Positions 43,671 through 52,639 of a stretch of DNA of 64,000 nucleotides are shown piece after piece; positions within the stretch are counted from its first letter, which is position 1; the number at the start of each line of letters is the position of its first letter. Location: positions 5,254 to 69,253 of the forward strand of contig NZ_MUZR01000014.1 in assembly GCF_001995255.1 (NCBI RefSeq), in the 5' to 3' direction. The notes under the pieces were generated by a model. That model was not told the DNA's origin. It did no database searches and saw nothing but the letters and a program-made list of their open reading frames with translations. The position numbers and the translations under genes are program-made. The DNA is from Thioalkalivibrio halophilus. GTDB lineage: Bacteria > Pseudomonadota > Gammaproteobacteria > Ectothiorhodospirales > Ectothiorhodospiraceae.

Positions 43671-45004
43671 CGGGCGGGTGGCCGCGTCGCCGGACGGCGG
43701 GTTACGCCGCGGGTGTCCTGATACTGGCGCTGGTGTTGACCGGATGTGGCGAGGGGCCGTCGGAGGCGCCCGCACCCGAACGGCCCGTCAAGCTGGTCAC
43801 CGTGAGCGAGCGGGACACTCTCATCGAGCGCCGCTTCTCCGGGCGTACCCAGGCGGCGGAACGTGCCTGGCTGGCGTTTCGCGTCGGAGGGGTGGTCGAG
43901 TCGGTTGCGGTGGAGCGCGGCGAACGCGTGGACGAGGGCGACCTCCTGGCGCGTCTGGACCCGCGCGACTTCGAGCGCCGGGTGCGTGAACTGGAGGGCG
44001 GTCTGTTGGAGGCCCGCGCGGAGCAGCTGATGCTGGAGCGCGGCGCACGCGAGGAAGAACGGCGCCAGCTGGAGGCGCGGCTGGAGGCGGCCGGGGCCCG
44101 CGAGGAACAGGCCGAGTCCGAATACCGCCGGGTGGCGCGCATGCGCGACGACGGTCATGTGAGTCAGTCGGAATATGACCGCGCCCGCCGGGCTCTGCGC
44201 GAGGCCGCGGCGGACCGGCGTTCGGCGCAGGAGGCGCTGACCATCGCGCGGGCCGGCGGCCGCGAGGAGGAGCGCGAGGCCGCCCGGGGCCGGATCCGGC
44301 GCATCGAGGCGCAGCTGGAGCAGGCGCGCGACGCACTGGAAGACAGCGAACTCAGAGCCCCGTTCACCGGTTACGTCGCCGAACGCGATCTGGAACCGCA
44401 TGAACCGGTGCAGGCCCATCACCCGGTGGTCCTGTTCGAGGATCTGGAATCCATCGAGATCGAGGTCGGCATTCCCGAGGGGCTGCTGGCCTGGCGGGAC
44501 CGGCTGGAGGCGGTGGAGGTACGCATTCCGGCGCTGGACGACGCGCGTTTCTCCGCCAGCATCCGGTCGGTCGGGGTGGACGTGCTGCCGGGACGGCAGA
44601 CCTATCCGGTCAAGGTGCGTCTGGAGACCCCCGACCCGCTGACCCTGCCCGCGACGGCGCTTGACCCCGACCGGGTCCTGCCGGGGATGACCGCCGAGGT
44701 CGCCTTCCGGGCGCGCCCCGAACCCGGTGTCGGCGTAGTGCTGCCGCCGTCCGCTCTGGTGGAACACGCGGAGGGCTACGCGGTGTGGGTGCGGGACCCG
44801 GAGGACGGCCGCGTCGCCCCGCGCCAGGTGGAAGTGCTTGGCGCGGATGGTCGCGGGGTGCGCGTGCAGGGTGATCTGGAACCGGGTGATGAGGTCGTCT
44901 CCGCGGGTGCCGGGCGGCTGCGCGAGGGCCAGCGTACCCGTCGGTTCAATGACGAAGCCCCGGCTTCGGGACGCGACACCGGGGCCGGGGGCAACCGGCC
45001 GTGA
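43667..45004 (+). CDS. RND periplasmic adaptor lipoprotein, third system
   Basis: A 445-residue protein. The signal peptide ends in the lipobox LVLTGC (Cys about 27). The first lipoyl half is at about 70-100, followed by an unusually long Arg/Glu-rich coiled-coil hairpin (about 105-225) with the DGHVSQSEYDRARR turn, and the second half ELRAPFTGYVAERDLEPHEPVQ. It is co-translated with kdsB (4-bp overlap) and with the permease (4-bp GTGA overlap). Confidence 0.9.
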   Translation: MTGGWPRRRTAGYAAGVLILALVLTGCGEGPSEAPAPERPVKLVTVSERDTLIERRFSGRTQAAERAWLAFRVGGVVESVAVERGERVDEGDLLARLDPRDFERRVRELEGGLLEARAEQLMLERGAREEERRQLEARLEAAGAREEQAESEYRRVARMRDDGHVSQSEYDRARRALREAAADRRSAQEALTIARAGGREEEREAARGRIRRIEAQLEQARDALEDSELRAPFTGYVAERDLEPHEPVQAHHPVVLFEDLESIEIEVGIPEGLLAWRDRLEAVEVRIPALDDARFSASIRSVGVDVLPGRQTYPVKVRLETPDPLTLPATALDPDRVLPGMTAEVAFRARPEPGVGVVLPPSALVEHAEGYAVWVRDPEDGRVAPRQVEVLGADGRGVRVQGDLEPGDEVVSAGAGRLREGQRTRRFNDEAPASGRDTGAGGNRP

Positions 45005-48000
45005 ATCCGCCCGGCGGCGACAACGCCGGGTCCGGGTTCAACGCCGCGACCTGGGCCATCCAGCGGGCCCGGCTGGTGGTCTTCCTGACGGCCCTGCTGG
45101 TCCTCGGCGGGACCTGGGCCTTCATCGACATGGGCAAGCTCGAGGATCCCGAGTTCACCGTGCCGACCGCGCTGGTGCAGACCGGGTATCCCGGTGCTCG
45201 AGCCACGCGGGTGGAGGAGGAGGTCACCGAGGTCCTGGAGCGCCATATCCAGCAGCTCGACGAGCTGGACGAACTGGAATCGGTCAGCCGCCATGGCGAG
45301 TCGGTGATCTTCGTCCACGTCGACGAGGCTCTGGGGGATCAGGCCCAGCGCCAGGTCTGGGACGAGCTGGAACGCACCGTGCGCGCGGCGGTACCCGATC
45401 TTCCGGAGGGGATCCGCGGTCCGCTGGTAGACGACGACTACGGGGATGTCTTCGGCACCCTGCTGGCGATCCACGGCGAGGGCTACAGCCACCGCGAGCT
45501 GCACGACTACGCCGATGAACTGCGCCGTGAACTGTTGCGCCTGCCCGGGGTGGCGCGGGCCGAGCTGTTCGGCGATCGCGGCGAGCGGATCTTCGTCGAG
45601 ACCCGGCGTTCGCGTCTGGCCGCACTGGATCTGCATCCGGGGGTGATTATCCAGGCCCTGGAGCGCCAGAACGTGGTGGCGCCCGGCGGGGCGATCGAAC
45701 TGGAGGAGGATCGCGTCCGGCTGTTCGTCTCCGGGGTGTTCGAATCGGTGGACGACGTTCGCAACCTGGCCATCCACAACCCCGAGACCGGCGAGCGTTT
45801 CCAGCTGCGCGATGTGGCCGAAGTGCACCGCGGTGACGCCGAGCCGCCGGAGCGCATGCTGCGCTACAACGGTCAGCCGGCGGTGGCGCTGGGGGTGAGC
45901 CCGACCGAAGGGACGAACGTGGTCGCCCTGGGTGACGACGTCCTGGAGCGCATCCAGGCGTTGCGCGGGGATCGCCCGGTGGGGATCGACATCGACACGG
46001 TCAACTTCCAGCCGGAGACCGTGCGCGCGGCCATCCTGGATTTCGGCGGCAATCTGGCGACCGCGGTGGTCATCGTGCTGGGGGTGCTGCTGGTAGCGCT
46101 CGGGTGGCGCACCGGCCTGATCGTCGGCATGGGCGTCCCGCTCACCATCCTGGCGACGTTCTTCGTGATGTGGGTGGCGGGGATCGAGCTGCACCGGGTC
46201 TCGCTGGGGGCCCTGATCGTGGTGCTGGGGATGCTGGTGGACAACGCCATCGTCGTCGCCGAGCTGATGATGACCCGCATCCGGCGCGGCACCGAGCGCC
46301 TGCAGGCGGCGCGCGAGGCGGTCAGCGAGACCGGCGGGCCGCTGCTGATCGGGACCCTGATCGCAGCGCTGGCGTTCTCGCCGATCAGCATGACGCCGAC
46401 CCTGGTGGGCGAATTCACCCGCTCGCTGTTCTGGGTGGTGGCGATCGCGCTGGGCCTGTCGTGGCTGCTGGCGGTGACCCTGACGGCCCTGCTGGCGTGG
46501 CGCTGGTTGCCGGCTCCGGCGAATGGCGATCCGACCGGCACGGAGACGCCCGGAATCGGCACGCAGCTGCTCGCGCTCTATCGCCGGGCGCTCACGGCCA
46601 TGCTGCGCCATCGCCGTCGGACTCTGGCGTCGGTGGTCGGCCTGATGCTGGTCGCGGTCGCGTCCTTTGCGCTGGTACCGCAGATCTTCTTCCCGCCGGC
46701 CGACCGGGCGCAGTTCATGATCGATCACTGGCGGGGAGAAGGGACGCGCATCGAGACCACCGCAGCCGATGTGGCGCGGCTGGAATCCTGGCTGTCGCAG
46801 CACCCCGAGGTGGAAAGCTACACGGCCTTCATCGGCGAGGGGTCCCCGCGGTTCTATCTGCCGATGATGCCCGAGCTTCCCAATCCGGCGCTGGCCCAGA
46901 TCCTGGTGCAGGTCGAAGACGTGGATCGACTGCATGACATCATCGCGGAGACCCGCGAATGGATGGACGGTCGCTTCCCCGGGGCGGAACCTCGGGTGCG
47001 GCCGATGCAGCTGGGGGAGCCCGTGCGCTATCCGGTGGAGCTGCGGCTGTCCGGGCCGCAGGACCGGGCCGAACTGCGCGCCACCGCCGACCGCGTGCTG
47101 GAATGGATGGAAGGTCACCCAGACCTGGAACGGCCCCGGCATGACTGGCGCGAACGCACACTGACGCTGGACGTACAGGTGGATCAGGACCGGGTACGAG
47201 CGGCCGGGCTGTCCAGCGCCGAGGTGGCCGAGACGCTGGAGGCCGGGGTCAGCGGCATGCCGATCGGGGTGTTTCGCGATGGCGATCAGGCCCTGCCGGT
47301 GCTGTGGCGCTTCCCGGAGGACGAACGCCGGGATCTGGCACAGCTGCACACCCTGGAGATCTGGCCGCGCGACGGTGGGGCGGCGGTGCCACTGGGCCAG
47401 GTAGCCGAGGTGGAGCCCGTGTTCGACGAGGCGGTGATCTGGCGCCATGACCGGCGCCCCACCGTGACCCTGCAGGCGGACCTTGCCCCCGGTGCCACCG
47501 CCAGCGGTTTCGTGCGCGAGGCCGACCCGGTGATCGACACCCTGCTGCAGGGCACCGGGAACGCCGGGCGAGTGGAGCGCGCATGGGGCGGCGAGTTCGA
47601 GGCGGCCGCCGATGCCCAGGCCAGCGTGCTGGCGCCGGTGCCCGTCGTCCTGGGGCTGATGGTGGTGTTACTGCTCTGGCAGTTCAACAGCTTCCGCAAC
47701 ACCCTCGTGGTGGCACTCAGCGTCCCGCTGGCGGTGGTGGGCGTGGTCGCGGGTCTGCTGCTGTTCCGGCAGCCGTTCGGTTTCATCGCCCTGCTGGGGG
47801 CAATGAGCCTGGGCGGAATCCTCCTGCGCAATGCGATTGTGCTGGTGGAGCAGGCCGAGCTGGAACGCCGCCGCGGACTGGACCCCCTGGAGGCCCTGAT
47901 CGAGGCCGCGGTCAATCGTTTCCGCCCGGTGCTCCTGACCGCCCTGACCACCATCCTCGGCATGATCCCGCTGGCGCTGTCCGGACCGTTCTGGGCGCCG

Positions 48001-48105
48001 CTGGCCATTGCCGTGATGAGCGGCCTTGCCGCCGGTACGGTGCTGATCCTCGGCGTGGTGCCGGTGCTCTACGCGACGCTGCACCGGCTCCCGCGTCCGG
48101 CCTGA
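45001..48105 (+). CDS. RND efflux permease, third system
   Basis: A 1034-residue transporter starting at GTG 45001. TM1 is at about 24-45; the TM2-6 cluster begins near 345 and includes GMLVDNAIVVAELM (Asn at one canonical acidic position); the TM7-12 cluster includes LGGILLRNAIVLVEQ. The normal end, VPVLYATLHRLPRPA, shows no tail, unlike the second system. No outer-membrane channel gene is nearby. It is closest in style to uncharacterised HAE1-type pumps with a single adaptor. Confidence 0.9.
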   Translation: MNPPGGDNAGSGFNAATWAIQRARLVVFLTALLVLGGTWAFIDMGKLEDPEFTVPTALVQTGYPGARATRVEEEVTEVLERHIQQLDELDELESVSRHGESVIFVHVDEALGDQAQRQVWDELERTVRAAVPDLPEGIRGPLVDDDYGDVFGTLLAIHGEGYSHRELHDYADELRRELLRLPGVARAELFGDRGERIFVETRRSRLAALDLHPGVIIQALERQNVVAPGGAIELEEDRVRLFVSGVFESVDDVRNLAIHNPETGERFQLRDVAEVHRGDAEPPERMLRYNGQPAVALGVSPTEGTNVVALGDDVLERIQALRGDRPVGIDIDTVNFQPETVRAAILDFGGNLATAVVIVLGVLLVALGWRTGLIVGMGVPLTILATFFVMWVAGIELHRVSLGALIVVLGMLVDNAIVVAELMMTRIRRGTERLQAAREAVSETGGPLLIGTLIAALAFSPISMTPTLVGEFTRSLFWVVAIALGLSWLLAVTLTALLAWRWLPAPANGDPTGTETPGIGTQLLALYRRALTAMLRHRRRTLASVVGLMLVAVASFALVPQIFFPPADRAQFMIDHWRGEGTRIETTAADVARLESWLSQHPEVESYTAFIGEGSPRFYLPMMPELPNPALAQILVQVEDVDRLHDIIAETREWMDGRFPGAEPRVRPMQLGEPVRYPVELRLSGPQDRAELRATADRVLEWMEGHPDLERPRHDWRERTLTLDVQVDQDRVRAAGLSSAEVAETLEAGVSGMPIGVFRDGDQALPVLWRFPEDERRDLAQLHTLEIWPRDGGAAVPLGQVAEVEPVFDEAVIWRHDRRPTVTLQADLAPGATASGFVREADPVIDTLLQGTGNAGRVERAWGGEFEAAADAQASVLAPVPVVLGLMVVLLLWQFNSFRNTLVVALSVPLAVVGVVAGLLLFRQPFGFIALLGAMSLGGILLRNAIVLVEQAELERRRGLDPLEALIEAAVNRFRPVLLTALTTILGMIPLALSGPFWAPLAIAVMSGLAAGTVLILGVVPVLYATLHRLPRPA

Positions 48106-48124
48106 AATTGCCGCGGGTCGGGAT

Positions 48125-48853
48125 TCAGTCGTGCAAGCCGAGTATGCGCGGGAGCTGGCCGAGACGGCCCAGACGCGGCGGCGCGGGAACCGGGTGTTCC
48201 CAGGGCAGCGCGTCGGGGTTGTACCAGGCGGCGTTGAGCCCCGCATCCAGCGCCCCGAGGATATCCGCCACGGGGTCGTCGCCGACATGGAGGATGGCCG
48301 GTGCCGGTACGCCGGCACGCCGGCGCGCGTGGTCGAAGATTCGCGGATGGGGTTTGGCGGCGCCCGCTTCGGCCGCGGGAACGGCGAAATCGAAATACCG
48401 CCCCAGGGGCGTGCGGAACACGTCGGCGTTGCCGTTGCTGATGGCGCCGAGGGTGAATCGACCGTGCAGGCGGGCGAGCACCGCGTCGGCCTCCGGGAAC
48501 GGGGTCACCTCGTTGCGGGCATGCCAGAAGACCGCGAAGCCTTCCTCCTCGAGGGTGTCCGGACAGACCTGGCAGCGTTGTGCAAGACCGCGCAGCCATC
48601 GTTTGCGCAGGCGGGTAAGGTCGTGGCGCTCTCCCTCGGGGGCGGCACGCATGAAGCCCGCGCGGTCGGCCACCAGCTCCTCGGGTTCGAAGCGGGCGCA
48701 GACTGCGGGCGCGCGTTCGCGCAGCCAGGCGTAGAAACGGTCTTCGGCATGACGGATGACCGGCATCACCGGCCAGAGGGTGTCGTCCAGATCGAACGTG
48801 ATGCATTCGATCGAATGATCGGGTACGGAGGCGGGTCGAGCTTTCGAATTCAT
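48125..48853 (-). CDS. HAD-superfamily hydrolase (YigB-like)
   Basis: A 242-residue phosphatase with the nucleophile motif TFDLDDTLWP, motif II AISNGNAD, motif III Lys in AAKPHPRIF and motif IV HVGDDPVADILGA. A helical cap of the C1 type lies between motifs I and II. E. coli YigB acts on FMN; the substrate here is unknown. It converges on the third RND system and diverges from cytochrome c'. The start at ATG 48853 has no clear ribosome-binding site. Confidence 0.85.
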   Translation of the reverse strand: MNSKARPASVPDHSIECITFDLDDTLWPVMPVIRHAEDRFYAWLRERAPAVCARFEPEELVADRAGFMRAAPEGERHDLTRLRKRWLRGLAQRCQVCPDTLEEEGFAVFWHARNEVTPFPEADAVLARLHGRFTLGAISNGNADVFRTPLGRYFDFAVPAAEAGAAKPHPRIFDHARRRAGVPAPAILHVGDDPVADILGALDAGLNAAWYNPDALPWEHPVPAPPRLGRLGQLPRILGLHD

Positions 48854-48911
48854 CGAACGTTATTGTCGGAGTTTTGCGTCGAGCGTCGCTTTTCCGAACC
48901 TCAAGCAGGTG

Positions 48912-48917
48912 TAAAAT
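48912..48917 (+). promoter_or_regulatory. -10 box upstream of the cytochrome c' gene
   Basis: TAAAAT in an AT-richer gap, 55 bp before the start codon. A weak TTTCCG at 48891-48896 could be the -35 region but is poorly spaced. Confidence 0.3.
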
Positions 48918-48972
48918 GAAGGGGAATTTTAATCGTGCAGCTTTCATTCTGCCCGAAAAGGAGAATCACAAC

Positions 48973-49431
48973 ATGAAGAAGCTCTTTCTGCGCAGTCTTC
49001 CCGTGGCCCTGCTGGGTGCGATGATGATGACCGGTACCGCTCAGGCGGTCGATCCCGAGGACGCGATCGAGTATCGCCAGGGCGTGTTCAAGGCCTTCAG
49101 CTGGAATTTCGGCCCGATGGCGGGCATGGCCCAGGGCGAGATCCCGTTCAACGAGGAGATGTTCCTGGAGCGTGCCGATCAGCTGGCGCGCCTGGCCGAC
49201 ATGCCGTGGCAGGGCTTTACCGAGGGCTCCGATCTCGGTGAAACCGATGCCATGATGGAGGTCTGGGAAGATCAGGAGACCTGGGAACAGAAGATCGCGG
49301 ACTTCGAAGAAGAGGTTTCGCGCATGACGGCCCTGATCGATGAAGGGGCCGATGAAATGCAGCTGCGCCGTCAGGCCGGCGAGATCGGCCAGTCCTGCAA
49401 GGCCTGCCACGACAGCTTCCGCGCTGACTGA
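48973..49431 (+). CDS. Cytochrome c'
   Basis: A 152-residue periplasmic haem protein. The signal peptide (KKLFLRSLPVALLGAMMMTGTAQA) is about 25 residues, and the C-terminal haem site CKACH is followed by DSFRAD, the cytochrome c' arrangement. The body is a four-helix bundle with an early FSWNFGPMAGM segment. Cytochromes c' bind NO and CO and protect against nitrosative stress; they are common in sulfur-oxidising and phototrophic gammaproteobacteria. AAGGAG precedes ATG 48973, and a terminator follows. Confidence 0.92.
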   Translation: MKKLFLRSLPVALLGAMMMTGTAQAVDPEDAIEYRQGVFKAFSWNFGPMAGMAQGEIPFNEEMFLERADQLARLADMPWQGFTEGSDLGETDAMMEVWEDQETWEQKIADFEEEVSRMTALIDEGADEMQLRRQAGEIGQSCKACHDSFRAD

Positions 49432-49498
49432 TCGGCCGGCGGGGCCACCCGGTGGTATATGCCGCCGGGTCGGCCCGTGCCGAACGGAGACATACCGG

Positions 49499-49527
49499 GG
49501 CCCGTCGCTGCAGCGGCGGGCCTTTCT
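49499..49527 (+). terminator. Intrinsic terminator after cytochrome c'
   Basis: A 10-bp stem (GGCCCGTCGC with GCGGCGGGCC, one G-U pair) around TGCA, followed by TTTCT. Confidence 0.8.
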
Positions 49528-49566
49528 GGTTGCGGGCCGCGCACCGTGCCCGGGCCGCGCACGACT

Positions 49567-50358
49567 TCAGCGTAACCCGGGGGCCGTGGCGTCCTCCGCC
49601 GGGTCCACCCGGATCTCCAGCGATACGTCATCCCGGGCGCGGGTAGTGCGACGGCGAACGGGCGGGTGAACGTCGCGGGCGTCGCTTTCCAGCCGCGAAC
49701 GGATGCCGGCAAAATCGTGCCAGCTCCCGGGCTCCAGGGTGATCTCCGTTGCGACCCGTTCGTGCTCGGCGCCGCGCTGCAGGGGCGTCTGATGGAGATG
49801 GGTGATCGCCACGCGCACGCGGCCATCGGGTTGCATGCGGGGTTCCACGGCGAAGCCGCGCGCCGTGTCGCGATAGATGGGTTCGATGGCCACGCCGGCA
49901 CGGCCGGCAAACAGGCGGTAACCGGCGGGCAGCGTCTCCCCGACCATCAGAACGGCGCGCCCTCCGTCGCGCAGCCGCAGGAACTGCTCGCGGTCCTCGT
50001 CACGTCGGGTGGTAAAGCGTCGGATGCGGCCGGCGGTGTCGTCGTCGTGGTCGCGGTGGCGGCGCACGCGCAGGACCAGATCGGGGGACGCACGGTCGAG
50101 CTCCGCCACCATCTGGCGGATCTCCTCAATCTCGTGCGCCGGCGCCCGCACCAGCAGGCGGAAGCGATCCGGCTGCAGGGTGGCGTCAGGGAACAGTTCG
50201 CGCAGGTCGTGCACCACGGCCTCGGCCCGGCGATTCTGCAAGTCGATGACCGTGACACGGTCGGCCGCGTCGCGAGCCGTGGAACGGAGAGGCAGGGCGA
50301 GGAGGCAGGCGGCCGCGCTCGCCCGCAGGAACCGTCGGCGTCGGTCAGAGATGGACAC
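49567..50358 (-). CDS. Secretin N-domain-like exported protein
   Basis: A 263-residue protein most likely starting at GTG 50358, inside the 3' end of the upstream gene (14-bp overlap). The N-terminus SDRRRRFLRASAAACLLALPL looks like a twin-arginine signal. About 70 residues then match the N1/N2 fold of secretins (VIDLQNRRAEAVVHDLRELF, RLLVRAPAHEIEEIRQMV), but no beta-barrel follows. The second half is beta-rich and of unknown type. It may bind another secretin or act as a periplasmic scaffold. It forms an operon with the PLD-like and GNAT genes. Confidence 0.65.
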   Translation of the reverse strand: MSISDRRRRFLRASAAACLLALPLRSTARDAADRVTVIDLQNRRAEAVVHDLRELFPDATLQPDRFRLLVRAPAHEIEEIRQMVAELDRASPDLVLRVRRHRDHDDDTAGRIRRFTTRRDEDREQFLRLRDGGRAVLMVGETLPAGYRLFAGRAGVAIEPIYRDTARGFAVEPRMQPDGRVRVAITHLHQTPLQRGAEHERVATEITLEPGSWHDFAGIRSRLESDARDVHPPVRRRTTRARDDVSLEIRVDPAEDATAPGLR

Positions 50359-50845
50359 GTCGCAGTTCGTCCGAATCCCGGCCGGCTTCCCAGCTCGCTT
50401 CGAATTCCTCGGCGCGGCGCCGGGTCCGGCCTCGATGATCGGTTTCACCCCGCAGGATGCGCTGGCTGCCCGAACGCGTGAACTGCATCCAGCCGGACTG
50501 ATCGGCGATGACCGTCATCACCAGCGGTGCGTTTTCGTCGGGTTCCAGCACCCGCACGGAGGCCGCGGTGGTCAGGCGCTTGAGCGTGCCGACCAGTTCG
50601 GGCAGACGGTCCTTCAGTGCCAGGTCGTCGTCCACCAGCAGGCGAATGTCGGTGGAGCGGTGGCGCTGGGCCATGCGCGCGAGGGCGCCGGGCAGACCGT
50701 CGTCCGCGACTTCTTCCAGCAGCGTAACGGGGGCGTGGAGCCACAGGATCCGCCCCGCGTTTTCGCTCATCTCGCGCAGCATTTCGCGGGCCTGCCCGCG
50801 CGGGTCTTCCGTGGTCTCCTCGACTTCGCCGCCTTCCGTGCTCAT
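50345..50845 (-). CDS. PLD-like (DUF7931-type) hypothetical protein
   Basis: A 166-residue protein. The pattern RILWLHAPVTLL, ARMAQRHRSTDIRLLVDDD, ASVRVLEPDE and MTVIADQSGWMQF follows the beta-alpha layout of phospholipase D-like halves but lacks the HKD motif, so it is probably non-catalytic. Such proteins commonly sit beside a GNAT acetyltransferase gene, as here (27-bp gap). Function unknown. Confidence 0.6.
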   Translation of the reverse strand: MSTEGGEVEETTEDPRGQAREMLREMSENAGRILWLHAPVTLLEEVADDGLPGALARMAQRHRSTDIRLLVDDDLALKDRLPELVGTLKRLTTAASVRVLEPDENAPLVMTVIADQSGWMQFTRSGSQRILRGETDHRGRTRRRAEEFEASWEAGRDSDELRRVHL

Positions 50846-50872
50846 GCCTTCACCTTTGTTATCCGGCCCGTC

Positions 50873-51325
50873 TTATCCGGCGCGGGCCATGGAATTCCGG
50901 ATGCGTCGCAGCATGCGCCGGTGGGGGATGCCCGCATCCTCGAACGTGTCACTGATGATAAAGAAATCGTGACGGGCATAGAATCCCAGGCGAGTCGCCT
51001 GGGCATTCAGCCAGACCTCGCGCCAGCCATGCCGGATTGCTGCACTCAGGGCGCACTCGAGCAGATGCGAGCCGATTCCGTGGCCACGCCAGGGCTGGCG
51101 CACGGCCATGCGTCCGATCTGGCCGCTGGGCAACAGGCGCAGGGTGCCGATGGGTTCGCCTCCCGGTTCCTCCGCCAGCCAGTGCAGGGCTCCGGCGTCG
51201 AGGCCGTCGAATTCAAGGTCTTCGGGCACCTGCTGTTCCTCCACGAAGACTTCGCGGCGGATCAGGGACAGTGCCTCCCGGTCGGCAGGCCAGCTGGCCT
51301 CCCGAAAGTTGATGCGCTGGGACAT
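50873..51325 (-). CDS. GNAT-family N-acetyltransferase
   Basis: A 150-residue enzyme starting at ATG 51325 behind AGGAGGAGG. It contains IRREVFVEEQQVPEDLEFDG, the acetyl-CoA loop RMAVRQPWRGHGIGSHLL and LNAQATRLGFYARHDF, as in ElaA-like GNAT proteins. The substrate is not known. First gene of a three-gene minus-strand unit. Confidence 0.87.
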   Translation of the reverse strand: MSQRINFREASWPADREALSLIRREVFVEEQQVPEDLEFDGLDAGALHWLAEEPGGEPIGTLRLLPSGQIGRMAVRQPWRGHGIGSHLLECALSAAIRHGWREVWLNAQATRLGFYARHDFFIISDTFEDAGIPHRRMLRRIRNSMARAG

Positions 51326-51382
51326 AACCACCTCCTCCTCGTGGCCGGTTACCCAAGGCCACGCCGGACAGAAGAGTCTAGT

Positions 51383-52639
51383 TCAGACTCGCGTTTCCTG
51401 CCCGTGAGGCAGTCCGCGTTCCGGGCGTTCCATGACGGTCTGCATCAGGTCGACCCGAGCGGAGCTGAAACCGATTTCGCAGTACGCCAGGTAGTAACGC
51501 CACATGCGTAGAAACGCCGGCGAGTAACCGAGGGCCTCGATGGCCCCCCGGGTGCGCATGACCTCACGGTACCAGTGCATCAGGGTGCGGGCGTAGTCGG
51601 CACCGAAGAACGCGCGCTCGGTGACCTGAAGGCCGGCCGCGGCCGCCGCGTCGCCGAAGCGCGCCGGGGTCGGGAGCATGCCGCCGGGAAACACGTACAG
51701 CTGGATGAAGTCCGCGTTGTGGCGGTAATACTCGAACGCGGCTTCCTCGATGGTAATAACCTGAACCGCGGCGCGCCCGCCGGGCCGCAGGCAGCGGTGC
51801 ACCTGCTCGAACCAGGTGGACCACCAGCGTTCGCCGACGGCCTCGAACATCTCGATGGACACGACGTGGTCGAAGGTCTCGTTCAGTTCGCGGTAGTCCT
51901 GCAGACGCAGGTCGACCCGGTCCGCCAGCCCCGCCTGCCGGATCCGCTCGCGGGCGTACTCCAGCTGCTCGTCGGACAGGGTGACGCCGGTTACCCGGTA
52001 GCCGCGCCGGGCAGCGAACTCCGCAAAGCCGCCCCAGCCACAGCCGATCTCGAGGATGTGGGCGCCGGGTTCCGGAGCCAGGCGCGTCAGCAGCCGTTCG
52101 TATTTCTGCTCCTGGGCGCGCTCCAGGGATTCGTCGCTGCGACAGAACAGCGCGGCGGAGTAGCCCATGCCGCGATCCAGCCACAGGCGGTAGAAGTCGT
52201 TGCCGAGATCGTAATGGAAACGGATATTGGCGCGGCTGCCCCGGCGCGAGTTGCGCCGCAGCCAGTGGCGCAGGGCATCCACTCCGCGTTGCCAGGCGGG
52301 GCGCTGGTAGACGTGGCCGAGCCGGTGCTCGTTCTCCATCGCCAGACGCAGCAGGGCATGCAGATCGGGCGTGGTCCATTCGCCGTTGATGAAACCCTCG
52401 GCGAAGCCGATGTCGCCGTGGCGGGCCAGTCGCACAAGCGTGGCCCACGGCCGCCGCAGGTGCCAGACCGCTTCGCTGCCCGGGCCCTGCCCGGCGATCT
52501 CGCGGCGTTCGCCATGCGGACCGATCAGGGTCAGGTGACCGTGGTCCAGTCCATGGATACGTCGCGCCAGCAGATCCAGGGCCCGGCTGGCCGCGGACCG
52601 GGACATGGCAGGAAGCCGTTCGCTGCGTTGCAGTTCCAT
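51383..52639 (-). CDS. cfa: Cyclopropane-fatty-acid synthase family SAM methyltransferase
   Basis: A 418-residue enzyme. The N-domain (about 1-130) includes GDIGFAEGFINGEW. The SAM motif is ILEIGCGWGGFAEFAA, followed by GVTLSDEQLEYA and EMFEAVGERWW. The C-terminal YVFPGGMLPTP and the late HWYR/YLAYCEIGF segment complete the Cfa signature. It adds a methylene or methyl to unsaturated phospholipid acyl chains at the inner membrane. Its ATG overlaps the DUF1365 stop (TGATG). In the company of DUF1365 and an FAD oxidoreductase it may instead start methyl-branched or furan fatty-acid synthesis, as in the UfaM group. Confidence 0.9.
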   Translation of the reverse strand: MELQRSERLPAMSRSAASRALDLLARRIHGLDHGHLTLIGPHGERREIAGQGPGSEAVWHLRRPWATLVRLARHGDIGFAEGFINGEWTTPDLHALLRLAMENEHRLGHVYQRPAWQRGVDALRHWLRRNSRRGSRANIRFHYDLGNDFYRLWLDRGMGYSAALFCRSDESLERAQEQKYERLLTRLAPEPGAHILEIGCGWGGFAEFAARRGYRVTGVTLSDEQLEYARERIRQAGLADRVDLRLQDYRELNETFDHVVSIEMFEAVGERWWSTWFEQVHRCLRPGGRAAVQVITIEEAAFEYYRHNADFIQLYVFPGGMLPTPARFGDAAAAAGLQVTERAFFGADYARTLMHWYREVMRTRGAIEALGYSPAFLRMWRYYLAYCEIGFSSARVDLMQTVMERPERGLPHGQETRV

